Source: Glutamicibacter soli (lineage in GTDB: Bacteria; Actinomycetota; Actinomycetes; Actinomycetales; Micrococcaceae). Taken from it: 64,000 bases of DNA. This document shows, piece after piece, positions 8,719 through 15,938 of the stretch. Under the pieces are notes generated by a model. It searched no databases, was not told the DNA's origin, and saw only the letters and a list, made by a program, of their open reading frames with translations. The position numbers and the translations under genes were made by a program. The DNA is taken from NCBI RefSeq assembly GCF_003309065.1, contig NZ_POAF01000006.1, positions 1-64,000 on the forward strand. The letters run 5' to 3'. The first letter of the stretch is position 1, and each line of letters starts with the position of its first letter.

Positions 8719-9696
8719 ATGAGTGACGAAGCACCAGTCGCAGCTGAAAAAATCGAAGGCATCGTGGTCGGCGTCGACGGATCGCAGCAGAGCAAGTGCG
8801 CACTGCGCTGGGCCGAACGCGAAGCGGTGCGCCGCGGAAGCGTGCTGAACATCGTTTCGGCCTACACCATCCCGGTTTTCGCCGCCTCCTCCATGGATGC
8901 GGGCTACTCGACCCTCGACGACGACCTGATCCGCGGCGGCGCCGAGGACATCGTGCGCCAGGCGCGCAAGGAGCTGGAAAACAGCGAGGCCACCATCCGC
9001 ACCTACATCGAATCCGGCGACCCGTCGGGTGTGCTGCTGGACCTGAGCAAGGACGCCGAGCTCGTGGTGGTCGGCACCCGTGGCCGCGGCGGATTCGTGG
9101 GCCGGCTGCTCGGCTCGGTTTCCTCGGCCCTGCCGGCGCACGCCAAGTGCCCGACGGTGGTTGTTCCGCTGGCCGTGGCCAAGGAGCAGGAAGGCGACGC
9201 AGCGGCTGCAGCCGCCGCGGCGCGCAAGTCGATCGTGGTCGGCGTCGACGGCTCGGACCGCGCCCGCGCCGCGGTGCTGGCCGCAGCGGACGCCGCCATA
9301 GCCAGCGACCTGACCCTTCGCCTGATCTGCGCGGTCGCCCCGGTGGGCGCCGCGCTGGCCTGGATGCCGGCGACGGTGGACCAGGAGGCGGTGCTCGAGG
9401 ACGTGCGCTACCAGATGAGCGTCGGCGTGGCCTGGCTGTCCTCGCACTACCCGACCCTGAAGATCGAGACCGATGTAATCAGCGGCCCTCCGGTCGAGGT
9501 GCTGATCCGTGAATCCGAGCACGCGGTGCTGACCGTGACCGGTTCGCGCGGCCGCGGCGGCTTCGCCGGCATGCTGCTGGGCTCGACCTCCCAGGGCGTA
9601 CTGCACCACTCCAAGGGCCCGGTCATGGTGGTTCCGGATTCCGACGACCCGCGCCTGGCGGACCGGAAGAACTTCGACACCCGCGCCAACGACTAG
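8719..9696 (+). CDS. Tandem-domain universal stress protein (UspA family)
   Basis: A 325-residue protein made of two Usp domains (about residues 14-150 and 170-305). Each begins IVVGVDGS and ends with an ATP-binding signature of the G-2X-G-9X-G(S) type: GTRGRGGFVGRLLGS and GSRGRGGFAGMLLGS. Two-domain ATP-binding Usp proteins of actinobacteria act in hypoxia and stasis responses; the exact role here is unknown. A GAGGAG ribosome binding site lies about nine bases before the ATG. A strong hairpin follows the stop. Confidence 0.9.
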   Translation: MSDEAPVAAEKIEGIVVGVDGSQQSKCALRWAEREAVRRGSVLNIVSAYTIPVFAASSMDAGYSTLDDDLIRGGAEDIVRQARKELENSEATIRTYIESGDPSGVLLDLSKDAELVVVGTRGRGGFVGRLLGSVSSALPAHAKCPTVVVPLAVAKEQEGDAAAAAAAARKSIVVGVDGSDRARAAVLAAADAAIASDLTLRLICAVAPVGAALAWMPATVDQEAVLEDVRYQMSVGVAWLSSHYPTLKIETDVISGPPVEVLIRESEHAVLTVTGSRGRGGFAGMLLGSTSQGVLHHSKGPVMVVPDSDDPRLADRKNFDTRAND

Positions 9697-9721
9697 CATC
9701 CAGGCCGCCGCGCAAGCCTGA

Positions 9722-9753
9722 CGTGCCCCCGGGGAGCGATCCCCGGGGGCACG
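9722..9753 (+). terminator. Hairpin terminator after the universal stress protein gene
   Basis: Perfect 14-base arms (9722-9735 and 9740-9753, CGTGCCCCCGGGGA and its complement) enclose a GCGA tetraloop 26 bases after the stop. The T-content behind it is low (GCTGCTGTCT). Confidence 0.65.
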
Positions 9754-9768
9754 CTGCTGTCTGCGCCG

Positions 9769-9816
9769 GAAAACAGCAGAGCACCCGCGGGGACTTCCCT
9801 GCGGGTGCTCTGCTGT
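9769..9816 (-). terminator. Terminator of the NlpC/P60 gene
   Basis: Perfect 16-base arms at 9773-9788 and 9801-9816 lie just after the NlpC/P60 stop. On the minus strand the stem is followed by TTTTCC, as expected of an intrinsic terminator for the minus-strand gene. Confidence 0.75.
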
Positions 9817-9825
9817 GGCCTGCTC

Positions 9826-11535
9826 CTAGTAGCGGGCGGCCTTCGAGTGGAGGTTGTTCACCCAGCTGAGCGGGGTGACCGAGATGCCTGCATTCGGGTT
9901 GCGTGCGTGGACCACTTGGCCGTTGCCGATGTAGATGGCCACGTGGTAGAACGAGGATCCTCCGTTTGAGGAGGAGAACACCAGGTCGCCGGGGCGCAGG
10001 TTGTTCAGCGACACGTACTGCGGTGCAGCGAAGAACTGCTGGGTCGAAGTGCGCGGCAGGCTGATGCCCGACTTGCCAAATGCCCGCTGGGAGAAGCTGG
10101 AGCAATCGAAGGCGTTCGGGCCGTTGGCGCCGTAGACGTAGTACTTGCTGTTGTCACTGGCGGTATTCAGTGCCCAGGAAATTGCAGCGCCGTAGCTGCG
10201 TCCGCTGCTCTGGGGAGCAACTTCCTGCTCCTGCTTGGGAGCTTCGGTCTTCTGCGGCTTCGGCTTGGGCTTCGGGGTTTCCTTCGGCTTTTCGGTGGCC
10301 TTGGGGGTTTCTTTCGGCTTCTGCGTTGCCTTCGGGGTTTCTTTCGGCTTCTGCGTTGCCTTCGGGGTTTCCTTCGGCTTTTCGGTGGCCTTCGGGGTTT
10401 CCTTCGGCTTTTCGGTCGCCTTCGGGGTTTCCTTCGGCTTCTGGGTTTCCTCGGCCTTTGGAGTCTCGGCAGGCTTCTGGGTTTCTTCGACCTGCGGGGT
10501 TTCGGTCTTCTGCGGCTTCGGAGCGCTCTCCGGCTCAGGAGCCAAGGTCGGAGTGACGGTATCCACTTCGTCCAGCGGCTGCGCTTCAGGCTTTGGCTTC
10601 ACGGTTGGCTCGGCGGTCGACTCGTCGACTTCCAGTTCCTGCGGCGCATCCACGGCCAGCGGCTGGATCGTGCCGGTCTGGCTTGGCTTGACGACCGGTT
10701 CGTCGTCGGCGCTGAGGGTTTCCTGCAGGGCGGTTTCGCGTTCCGCCTCTTCCTGCTTTTCGACCTGCTTGCGGACCTCGGCTTCTTCCTGGTCCTTCAG
10801 GCTTGCCAGGTTGCTGATCAGCTCGTCGCGCAGGTCCTGCTCTGGCTTGATGGCGGCCTGGTAGGTGGCCAAGGTGCTGTTGGCGGTCGACGCGGAGGCA
10901 TCGTAGTTCGCCGCGGCTTCTTTCGCTGCGCTTTGCGCGGCGTCTGCGTAGGATTCCCAGGAAGAGACCAGAGCCTCGGCCTCGGTGGCCGAATTGACCG
11001 ACTGGACCTGCTGCTGGCTCAGGGTGTCAATGGTGGCGGCCTTGTAGAAAAGGTCGTTCGAGTCGTCGCTGTTCAACAGGATGCCGAGCGTGGAGTTGCC
11101 GGCGCCGTTGCGGTAGATGTCCGAAGCGATGGCGCCCAGATCGGTCTGGCTCTGTTTGAGGTACTGCTTGGCATACTCCAGCTGCTTGACGGCCTTTTCG
11201 GCGTCGGCGGTGCGCAGATCGCGCTCCTCGCCTGCGGTCAGCAGCGACTCCTGGGCCTCGGCGGCCGCCGTTTCGGCCTGGAGCAACTCGGCACGGCTGG
11301 AGGCCAGCGAAGCTTCCAGGCGCGCGATCATCGCATTGGTGGAGTCCTTGTCCTTCTTGGCTGCCTCGATCTCCGCTGCACTAGGCAGGCCGGAAACCGA
11401 ACGCTCGGCTGCGATCGACACGGTGGTCGGGAATGACGTAGTGGTTGCTGCTGAAGCGGGTGCTGCTCCGGCAAGGCAGGTAACTGCCAATGCAAGAGTG
11501 CTCGCTGCAACGCCGAGCGTGTGGCGGTAAGCCAT
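9826..11535 (-). CDS. Secreted NlpC/P60 peptidoglycan endopeptidase with coiled coil and repeat linker
   Basis: A 569-residue exported cell-wall hydrolase of the RipA/PcsB type. Order: signal peptide (about 1-30, ending APASAA), long Ala/Glu-rich coiled coil (about 45-270), Pro/Lys/Glu/Thr-rich linker with a ten-residue repeat KPKETPKAT(E/Q) (about 360-430), and a C-terminal NlpC/P60 domain. The catalytic Cys is in FDCSSFSQ, the His in YHVAIYIGNG and the third polar site near VVHARN. It should cut the D-Glu to meso-DAP or Lys bond during cell separation. Start 11535 is chosen because the signal peptide begins there; the open frame extends upstream. A promoter candidate lies at 11633-11662. 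Confidence 0.88.
   Translation of the reverse strand: MAYRHTLGVAASTLALAVTCLAGAAPASAATTTSFPTTVSIAAERSVSGLPSAAEIEAAKKDKDSTNAMIARLEASLASSRAELLQAETAAAEAQESLLTAGEERDLRTADAEKAVKQLEYAKQYLKQSQTDLGAIASDIYRNGAGNSTLGILLNSDDSNDLFYKAATIDTLSQQQVQSVNSATEAEALVSSWESYADAAQSAAKEAAANYDASASTANSTLATYQAAIKPEQDLRDELISNLASLKDQEEAEVRKQVEKQEEAERETALQETLSADDEPVVKPSQTGTIQPLAVDAPQELEVDESTAEPTVKPKPEAQPLDEVDTVTPTLAPEPESAPKPQKTETPQVEETQKPAETPKAEETQKPKETPKATEKPKETPKATEKPKETPKATQKPKETPKATQKPKETPKATEKPKETPKPKPKPQKTEAPKQEQEVAPQSSGRSYGAAISWALNTASDNSKYYVYGANGPNAFDCSSFSQRAFGKSGISLPRTSTQQFFAAPQYVSLNNLRPGDLVFSSSNGGSSFYHVAIYIGNGQVVHARNPNAGISVTPLSWVNNLHSKAARY
10258..10446. repeat. 30-bp tandem repeat in the NlpC/P60 linker
   Basis: About six 30-base units built on ...TTCGGGGTTTC(C/T)TTCGGCTT... 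encode the ten-residue KPKETPKAT(E/Q) repeat on the minus strand. Units differ by a few bases only (TTTTCGGTGGCC or TTCTGCGTTGCC types), so copy number may vary between strains. Confidence 0.85.
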
Positions 11536-11632
11536 ATCGTTCCTCACTGATTCCAAGAGATGACATTGGGGCAGTTTCAATCCGTGATCATCCAACGGGG
11601 TTAGGTCACGATTTGGATAAGCCCCAAATAGC

Positions 11633-11662
11633 ACACTATGCCAACATCGGTACCGTTCGCAA
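11633..11662 (-). promoter_or_regulatory. Candidate promoter of the NlpC/P60 gene
   Basis: On the minus strand TTGCGA (11657-11662) and TAGTGT (11633-11638) are 18 bases apart and about 100 bases upstream of the start codon. The TTGCGA -35 is the same as at the tRNA-Glu promoter. Confidence 0.5.
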
Positions 11663-12079
11663 CAGTAGTCACACCAGTCACACGAATTACATTGACGGAT
11701 TTATGAGACTGAAAATGCCTGTGATGTGGAGCGACGTGAAAACGGGGGCTGGGTTCGCGGCCGATGGAAACTCTCGAAGATCACCGGTCCCCTTTCCCAG
11801 TTCGTGGTTAACGGGGCCATCGAGTGACGAAAATGTAACGGTCGATCACTGCCGACCGCGACACCGATTTTTTGACCTCTTAAACGTGCGGGCGAAATCC
11901 GCCGCGTGACCCGGTTGCGGCGCTCCGCTGACTGCGCGATGAGCCGGGCACGGACCGGGTGACTTGCAAACACAGAAGGGGTTTCTCTGTGAGGTCGGAC
12001 ACCGCCGCTGGGGCAGGTGGCTGCAATCTCACCGTATTTTGTGACGCACATCTCAGAAAGACTTTTTCGGGAAATGCGC
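11663..12079. other. Intergenic stretch, no gene seen
   Basis: This stretch is AT-richer than its neighbours and has no convincing reading frame. Because NlpC/P60 genes of actinobacteria often carry a cyclic-di-AMP (ydaO) riboswitch, I looked for its conserved GGGGTGAAT and CCCG-CAGCTAACC-like segments on the minus strand and did not find them. A small hairpin (CACAGA/TCTGTG, 11971-11991) lies downstream of the zincin-like gene and may help end its transcript. Confidence 0.5.
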
Positions 12080-12451
12080 TCATGACCACCCTAATTCGTG
12101 CAGTCTGGCGTCGTCGATGCCGAAGTGGTGGGCTACTTCGTGCATGACCGTAATCTTGATTTCGCGGACAACATCCTCTCGAGTTTCGCAGGCCCGAAGC
12201 GTGGGATTTTTGAAGATGGTGATGCGGTCGGGAAGGGCTCCAGCCTCCCATCCCTGATCTCGTTCGGTCAGTGCCACTCCGTCGTAAATCCCCAGAATCT
12301 CGGTGTTTTCCGGCTCTCCGGGGAGTGGCTCGTACTCGTCTTCAATAAAGAAAACGACGTTATCCATCATGTCCAGGGCCTGCTGCGGAATGGCGTCAAT
12401 AGCCTCCTGAGCCAGGGCGTCGAACTCGTCGTCGGGCATCTGTAGATCCAT
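12080..12451 (-). CDS. Zincin-like metallopeptidase family protein
   Basis: A 123-residue cytosolic protein of the small zincin-like family (PF06262, formerly DUF1025). The zinc motif HEVAH is at about residues 105-109 and is followed by HFGIDDARLHELG, giving the third ligand His in the usual place; the acidic N-terminal half with IPQQALDMMDNV and L.GIYDGV is typical. Activity is unproven for most members. TAGGCT ends six bases before the ATG and could serve as a -10 for a leaderless message; GGAGGC directly abutting the ATG is too close for a normal ribosome binding site. It lies next to the tRNA island. Confidence 0.8.
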   Translation of the reverse strand: MDLQMPDDEFDALAQEAIDAIPQQALDMMDNVVFFIEDEYEPLPGEPENTEILGIYDGVALTERDQGWEAGALPDRITIFKNPTLRACETREDVVREIKITVMHEVAHHFGIDDARLHELGWS

Positions 12452-12512
12452 GCCTCCAGCCTAGGTCGACGACCCGCTTTTGGGGTGGTTCGAGAGGTTG
12501 CGAATGCCGATT

Positions 12513-12541
12513 TTGCGAAAACAAAAAAGCCCACGTATAGT
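12513..12541 (+). promoter_or_regulatory. tRNA island promoter
   Basis: TTGCGA (12513-12518) and TATAGT (12536-12541) are separated by the ideal 17 bases and lie about 45 bases before tRNA-Glu. The spacer is A-rich. This is among the best sigma-70-like promoters in the window. Confidence 0.75.
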
Positions 12542-12586
12542 TATTGGAGTCCGCAGCGGAGACGAAAGAAACCGCAGCTGATATAG

Positions 12587-12659
12587 GCCCCCATCGTCTA
12601 GCGGCCTAGGACACTGCCCTTTCACGGCAGCGGCACGGGTTCGAATCCCGTTGGGGGTA
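12587..12659 (+). tRNA. tRNA-Glu (anticodon TTC)
   Basis: The cloverleaf is complete: acceptor GCCCCCA pairs with TGGGGGT (terminal G-U), anticodon loop CTTTCAC within GCCC/GGGC-type stem, T-arm CGGGTTCGAATCCCG and discriminator A at 12659. CCA is not encoded. Confidence 0.95.
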
Positions 12660-12714
12660 CAAACAGCCACTTTGTGGTTGTCAGATGGAGAAATCCATCG
12701 GCTTGCGAAAGCAA

Positions 12715-12788
12715 GGCCCTGTAGCGCAGTTGGTTAGCGCGCCGCCCTGTCACGGCGGAGGTCGCGGGTTCAAGTCCCGTCAGGGTCG
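12715..12788 (+). tRNA. tRNA-Asp (anticodon GTC), copy 1
   Basis: Acceptor GGCCCTG pairs with CAGGGTC (one G-U), D-arm GCGCAGTTGGTTAGCGC, anticodon stem-loop CCGCC-CTGTCAC-GGCGG with GTC, T-arm GCGGGTTCAAGTCCCGT, discriminator G. It is identical to the copy at 12971. Confidence 0.95.
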
Positions 12789-12791
12789 CTC

Positions 12792-12813
12792 AATTTACTA
12801 GCAATAGTAAATT
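12792..12813. other. AT-rich perfect hairpin between tRNA-Asp and tRNA-Phe
   Basis: AATTTACTA (12792-12800) and TAGTAAATT (12805-12813) form a nine-base perfect stem with a GCAA tetraloop. It lacks a T-run, so it may be a processing signal in the tRNA transcript rather than a terminator. Confidence 0.45.
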
Positions 12814-12837
12814 AGGTGTCCAAATATTGTGACGCCA

Positions 12838-12910
12838 GGCTCTGTAGCTCAGTTGGTAGAGCGTTCGACTGAAAATCGAAAGGTCACCGGATCGACGCCG
12901 GTCGGAGCCA
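12838..12910 (+). tRNA. tRNA-Phe (anticodon GAA)
   Basis: Acceptor GGCTCTG pairs with CGGAGCC (one T-G), D-arm GCTCAGTTGGTAGAGC, anticodon stem-loop TTCGA-CTGAAAA-TCGAA, T-stem ACCGG/CCGGT, discriminator A. The T-loop reads ATCGACG, with A instead of the near-universal T at position 54. Confidence 0.95.
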
Positions 12911-12916
12911 CGCAGG

Positions 12917-12938
12917 CCCTCGGGTAACCGAGGGTTTT
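12917..12938 (+). terminator. Short hairpin after tRNA-Phe
   Basis: CCCTCGG and CCGAGGG form a seven-base stem with a GTAA loop followed by TTTT (12935-12938). It could end part of the transcript before the second tRNA-Asp. Confidence 0.6.
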
Positions 12939-12970
12939 ACTGTGTGAATTGGGATTATCCCAAAACACCA

Positions 12971-13044
12971 GGCCCTGTAGCGCAGTTGGTTAGCGCGCCG
13001 CCCTGTCACGGCGGAGGTCGCGGGTTCAAGTCCCGTCAGGGTCG
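12971..13044 (+). tRNA. tRNA-Asp (anticodon GTC), copy 2
   Basis: All 74 bases equal the copy at 12715. Flanks differ, so only the gene body is duplicated. It is the last tRNA of the island and is followed by a terminator. Confidence 0.95.
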
Positions 13045-13053
13045 CAGTACATG

Positions 13054-13084
13054 AAAGCTCCAGTTCAAGCGAACTGGAGCTTTT
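13054..13084 (+). terminator. Terminator of the tRNA island
   Basis: Perfect 13-base arms AAAGCTCCAGTTC (13054-13066) and GAACTGGAGCTTT (13071-13083) with an AAGC loop and a short T-run. It sits between the island and the convergent gene at 13123 and could serve both strands. Confidence 0.85.
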
Positions 13085-13122
13085 CCCTTTCCCGGAACGG
13101 GCCCGGTTTCGCTTGGGTCCGG

Positions 13123-13965
13123 TTAGTTGGCCCGGCCCAGCTGGCGCGGGCCGATCCATCGATTGCTCAGGCGCCGGTAGGCCGCCGCGGCCATGGTCAT
13201 GTCGCCGTCCTCCAGGGCCTGGATTCCGTGCATCAGGTCGTTCACGGATTCATCGGGCCAAACGATGTCCGCAAGCAGCCCGTAATCCAGCTCGATCACC
13301 GACTGCGGGTCGAAGGATTCAAGCCAGCCGCCCAGTGACCCCAGTTCTTCGAACAGCGGTGCCTGCGGCGCGTGGGTAGCCATGGTCTGCACCGCCCAGG
13401 CCAGGCGCTCGATGGCCTGCTCAAGCGGAACCAGCAACCGAACTGTCCGCAGCCGCTCCCCGACGTAGAGGACCTCGCACTCGTCGTCATCGCGGAACAG
13501 CGAGAACCAGCTCAGCGGGATGCCCCAGGTGGAGGTCCGGGTGTGCAGGTGCGTCAGGTCAGCGGCAAGCTTGTCCGTGTCCACGCGCTGCCCGTTCGCG
13601 CGGCGGGCGGCCGGAGGGATCAGCAGATCGAAAACTTCGGCGCGCATGGCTTCCTCCGCCTGCTCCGCGGCCAGCAGGCTCCGGGCCTGGATCTGCGAGG
13701 GGCAGTACCGGGTATGCTCGGCGCCCTGGTAGTCGAGGATCTTGACGGTGCGGAAGGTTTCCTGCTCGGTGTGGGGGAACGGGTCGGAGACGCCGCGCAG
13801 GGTTCGCTCCCACAGCTGCTGGTTCTCCAGTACGTCGAGCTGGTCCGCGCTGCGCCCGGGCGTGTTGATGATAATGGACTGGGCCCAGTCCTCGAACGCG
13901 GACAGCGGTTCGTAGACACGCAGGTGCGCGGTCGCTGCCGTCAGGTCGTACAGGGGCCCAGTCAT
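13123..13965 (-). CDS. Conserved-looking protein of unknown function, 280 residues
   Basis: A soluble acidic protein without membrane segments or known motifs. It is rich in Leu, Ala, Trp and acidic residues, with mostly helical character. The start at 13965 is chosen because AGGGGA lies six bases upstream, while the earlier ATG at 13971 is too close to that site. It is the likely second gene after the exonuclease III gene on this strand (15-base gap). Codon use matches its neighbours, so it is probably a resident gene. No function is proposed. Confidence 0.65.
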   Translation of the reverse strand: MTGPLYDLTAATAHLRVYEPLSAFEDWAQSIIINTPGRSADQLDVLENQQLWERTLRGVSDPFPHTEQETFRTVKILDYQGAEHTRYCPSQIQARSLLAAEQAEEAMRAEVFDLLIPPAARRANGQRVDTDKLAADLTHLHTRTSTWGIPLSWFSLFRDDDECEVLYVGERLRTVRLLVPLEQAIERLAWAVQTMATHAPQAPLFEELGSLGGWLESFDPQSVIELDYGLLADIVWPDESVNDLMHGIQALEDGDMTMAAAAYRRLSNRWIGPRQLGRAN

Positions 13966-13980
13966 CTTCATTCCCCTAAT

Positions 13981-14781
13981 CTATCCGCCCAGCTCCACAA
14001 TTACCGGCGCATGATCGCTCGCGCCCTTGCCTTTGCGCTCTTCGCGATCAATGCTCGCGCCGGTGACCCGCGCGGTGAGGGCCGGCGAGGTCAACGAGAA
14101 ATCGATGCGCATGCCTTCGCCCTTGGGGAAGCGCAGCTGGGTGTAGTCCCAGTAGGTGAACTGGCCTTCGGTGTGCGGGCGGACGACATCGGTGAATCCG
14201 GCGTCCTCGAAGGCCGCGAAGGCCGCGCGTTCGGGAGCAGAAACGTGGGTCAGCTCGTTTTCCAGGAAGAAGTTGATGTCCCAGACATCTTCGTCCTTCG
14301 GGGCGATGTTCCAGTCGCCCATGAGCGCAATCTGCGCCTGCGGATCGGCTTCCAGCCAGCCGACGGTGTCCTGCTTGAGCGCGTCGAGCCAGCTGAGCTT
14401 GTAACCCATGTGCTCGTCATCCAGGGCGCGGCCGTTGGGGACGTAGAGGCTCCAGATGCGCACACCGCCGCACGTCGCGCCGATGGCACGCGGCTCTAGG
14501 ATCGGGTTCTTGCCGCCCTTGCCGAATTCCGGCTGCCCGGCGAAACCGCGCTGCACGTCATCCAGACCGACGCGCGAGGCAATGGCCACGCCGTTCCACT
14601 GGTTCACGCCGCAATGCGCGACTTCGTAGTCGTTGTTCTCGAACAATTCCCACGGGAAATTGTCGTCCTTGCATTTCGTTTCCTGGATGGCCAGGACATC
14701 CACGTCGGTGCGGCGCAGCCAGTCCTCAACACGGTCGGCTCGGGCACGCAGCGAATTTACATTCCAAGTCGCAATCTTCAC
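13981..14781 (-). CDS. xthA: Exodeoxyribonuclease III family protein
   Basis: A 266-residue DNA-repair nuclease (AP endonuclease and 3'-5' exonuclease). The family motifs are all present: TWNVNSLRAR at about residues 5-14, QETK near 33-36 (metal-binding Glu), LYVPNG near 113, GDWNIAP-D-D near 154-162, RIDF near 227 and the catalytic SDHAPV near 256. It removes 3' blocks and cuts at abasic sites. The ATG is preceded by purine-rich GAAGAAGTGAAG. It heads a probable two-gene transcript with the unknown gene downstream. Confidence 0.93.
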   Translation of the reverse strand: MKIATWNVNSLRARADRVEDWLRRTDVDVLAIQETKCKDDNFPWELFENNDYEVAHCGVNQWNGVAIASRVGLDDVQRGFAGQPEFGKGGKNPILEPRAIGATCGGVRIWSLYVPNGRALDDEHMGYKLSWLDALKQDTVGWLEADPQAQIALMGDWNIAPKDEDVWDINFFLENELTHVSAPERAAFAAFEDAGFTDVVRPHTEGQFTYWDYTQLRFPKGEGMRIDFSLTSPALTARVTGASIDREERKGKGASDHAPVIVELGG

Positions 14782-14885
14782 TTCTTCAACCTATCAAGTT
14801 TGACCGAGCGAGCCACTTCAATTTACTTGGAAGTCCGAGTATATTCGTCTCTGAAGGTGACCCCAATCACTCAAAGGAGAGGCCC

Positions 14886-15938
14886 TTGCATGAGATCCTG
14901 ACCCAGTGCCGCGGACATCTGGGGCTCATTACCCTGAACCGTCCGAAATCCCTGAACGCACTGAATACGGACATGTGCCGCGCCATCCTGGACGCGCTGC
15001 TGCAGTGGCGCGATGATCCGGAGATTGAACACGTGGCTGTTGTCGGGGCCGGCGACCGGGCCTTCTGCGCCGGCGGGGATATCGTCGCCATCTACCAGGA
15101 CATCCTGGAGCGCAATGGTTCCTCGGAAGAATTCTGGCGGGTCGAATACCAGCTCAATGTCTTGATCGACGAGTACCCCAAGCCGTATATCGCGTTCATG
15201 GACGGAATTGTGCTGGGCGGAGGCATCGGCATCTCGGCTCACGGGAGCCATCGCATCGTGACCGAAACGAGCCGGTGCGGCATGCCGGAGGTGGGCATCG
15301 GATTCTTCCCGGATGTCGGGGGCACCCACCTGCTATCCCGCGCCCCGCGGGCGGCAGGACGCCTGGCGGCGCTGACCGGCATGAAGTTCGGCGCCGCGGA
15401 CACCATGGCGCTGGGACTCGCCGATACCTACGTACTGCAAAAGGATCTGGCGGCCCTGCTTGAGGCGCTGCGGACCGAGCCGGTGGACCGCGCGGTGTCG
15501 CGCTTCGCGGGAATCCCCGAGGCCGGGTACCTGCACGAAGAGTGGGTCCAGTCCTTCTCCGAGCCGAGCATTCCGGCGGTCGCGGCGGAACTGTCCGAGT
15601 TCGAGAACCCACGGGCTGCAGCGGCCCTGGCGGCGCTGGAAGCCGCGTGCCCGAGCTCGGTGCGGCTTGTGGACGAGCTGCTGCGGGACGCCGGGGCCGA
15701 CTTGCGCGCGGACTTGGCCCGCGAGTTCCGGGCGGCCGTGCATCGGCTCGACGACCCGGATTTCGCTGAGGGCATCCGTGCCGCGGTGATCGACAAGGAC
15801 CGAAAGCCGCAGTGGAACGAACCGCTGGAAAACCTCAGCCCCGAGCAGCGCACGGCCAGGCATTTCAGGCCGCTGGCCGGCTCCGAATTGAATTTCACCC
15901 TGATTGACCAGGGACTATGCGAAAAGAGTGGACGATGA
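14886..15938 (+). CDS. 3-hydroxyisobutyryl-CoA hydrolase (enoyl-CoA hydratase/isomerase family)
   Basis: A 350-residue crotonase-fold protein. The start is LITLNRPKSLNALN; the oxyanion-hole segment FCAGGDI is near residues 59-65, and the C-terminal extension past residue 260 matches 3-hydroxyisobutyryl-CoA hydrolases, longer than simple hydratases (about 260). The SRAPRAAGRLAALTG region and EE-FWRVEYQLN are also typical. It removes CoA in valine breakdown. The TTG start at 14886 is supported by AAAGGAG (14873-14879). Its stop overlaps the dehydrogenase start as ATGA, and the next gene encodes the following pathway step. Confidence 0.87.
   Translation: MHEILTQCRGHLGLITLNRPKSLNALNTDMCRAILDALLQWRDDPEIEHVAVVGAGDRAFCAGGDIVAIYQDILERNGSSEEFWRVEYQLNVLIDEYPKPYIAFMDGIVLGGGIGISAHGSHRIVTETSRCGMPEVGIGFFPDVGGTHLLSRAPRAAGRLAALTGMKFGAADTMALGLADTYVLQKDLAALLEALRTEPVDRAVSRFAGIPEAGYLHEEWVQSFSEPSIPAVAAELSEFENPRAAAALAALEAACPSSVRLVDELLRDAGADLRADLAREFRAAVHRLDDPDFAEGIRAAVIDKDRKPQWNEPLENLSPEQRTARHFRPLAGSELNFTLIDQGLCEKSGR

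Noticed and set aside
10258-10446. CRISPR-like array of 30-base repeats
   Set aside because: The units are contiguous and in frame, code for KPKETPKAT(E/Q) and have no unique spacers, so it is a protein repeat.
11536-11950. Possible cyclic-di-AMP (ydaO) riboswitch before the NlpC/P60 gene
   Set aside because: Actinobacterial cell-wall hydrolase genes often have one, but the conserved GGGGTGAAT and CAGCTAACC segments are missing, and the promoter candidate leaves a leader of only about 100 bases.
12080-12451. Toxin-antitoxin reading of the small zincin-like gene
   Set aside because: The HEVAH motif and length match the PF06262 family, and no partner gene lies next to it.
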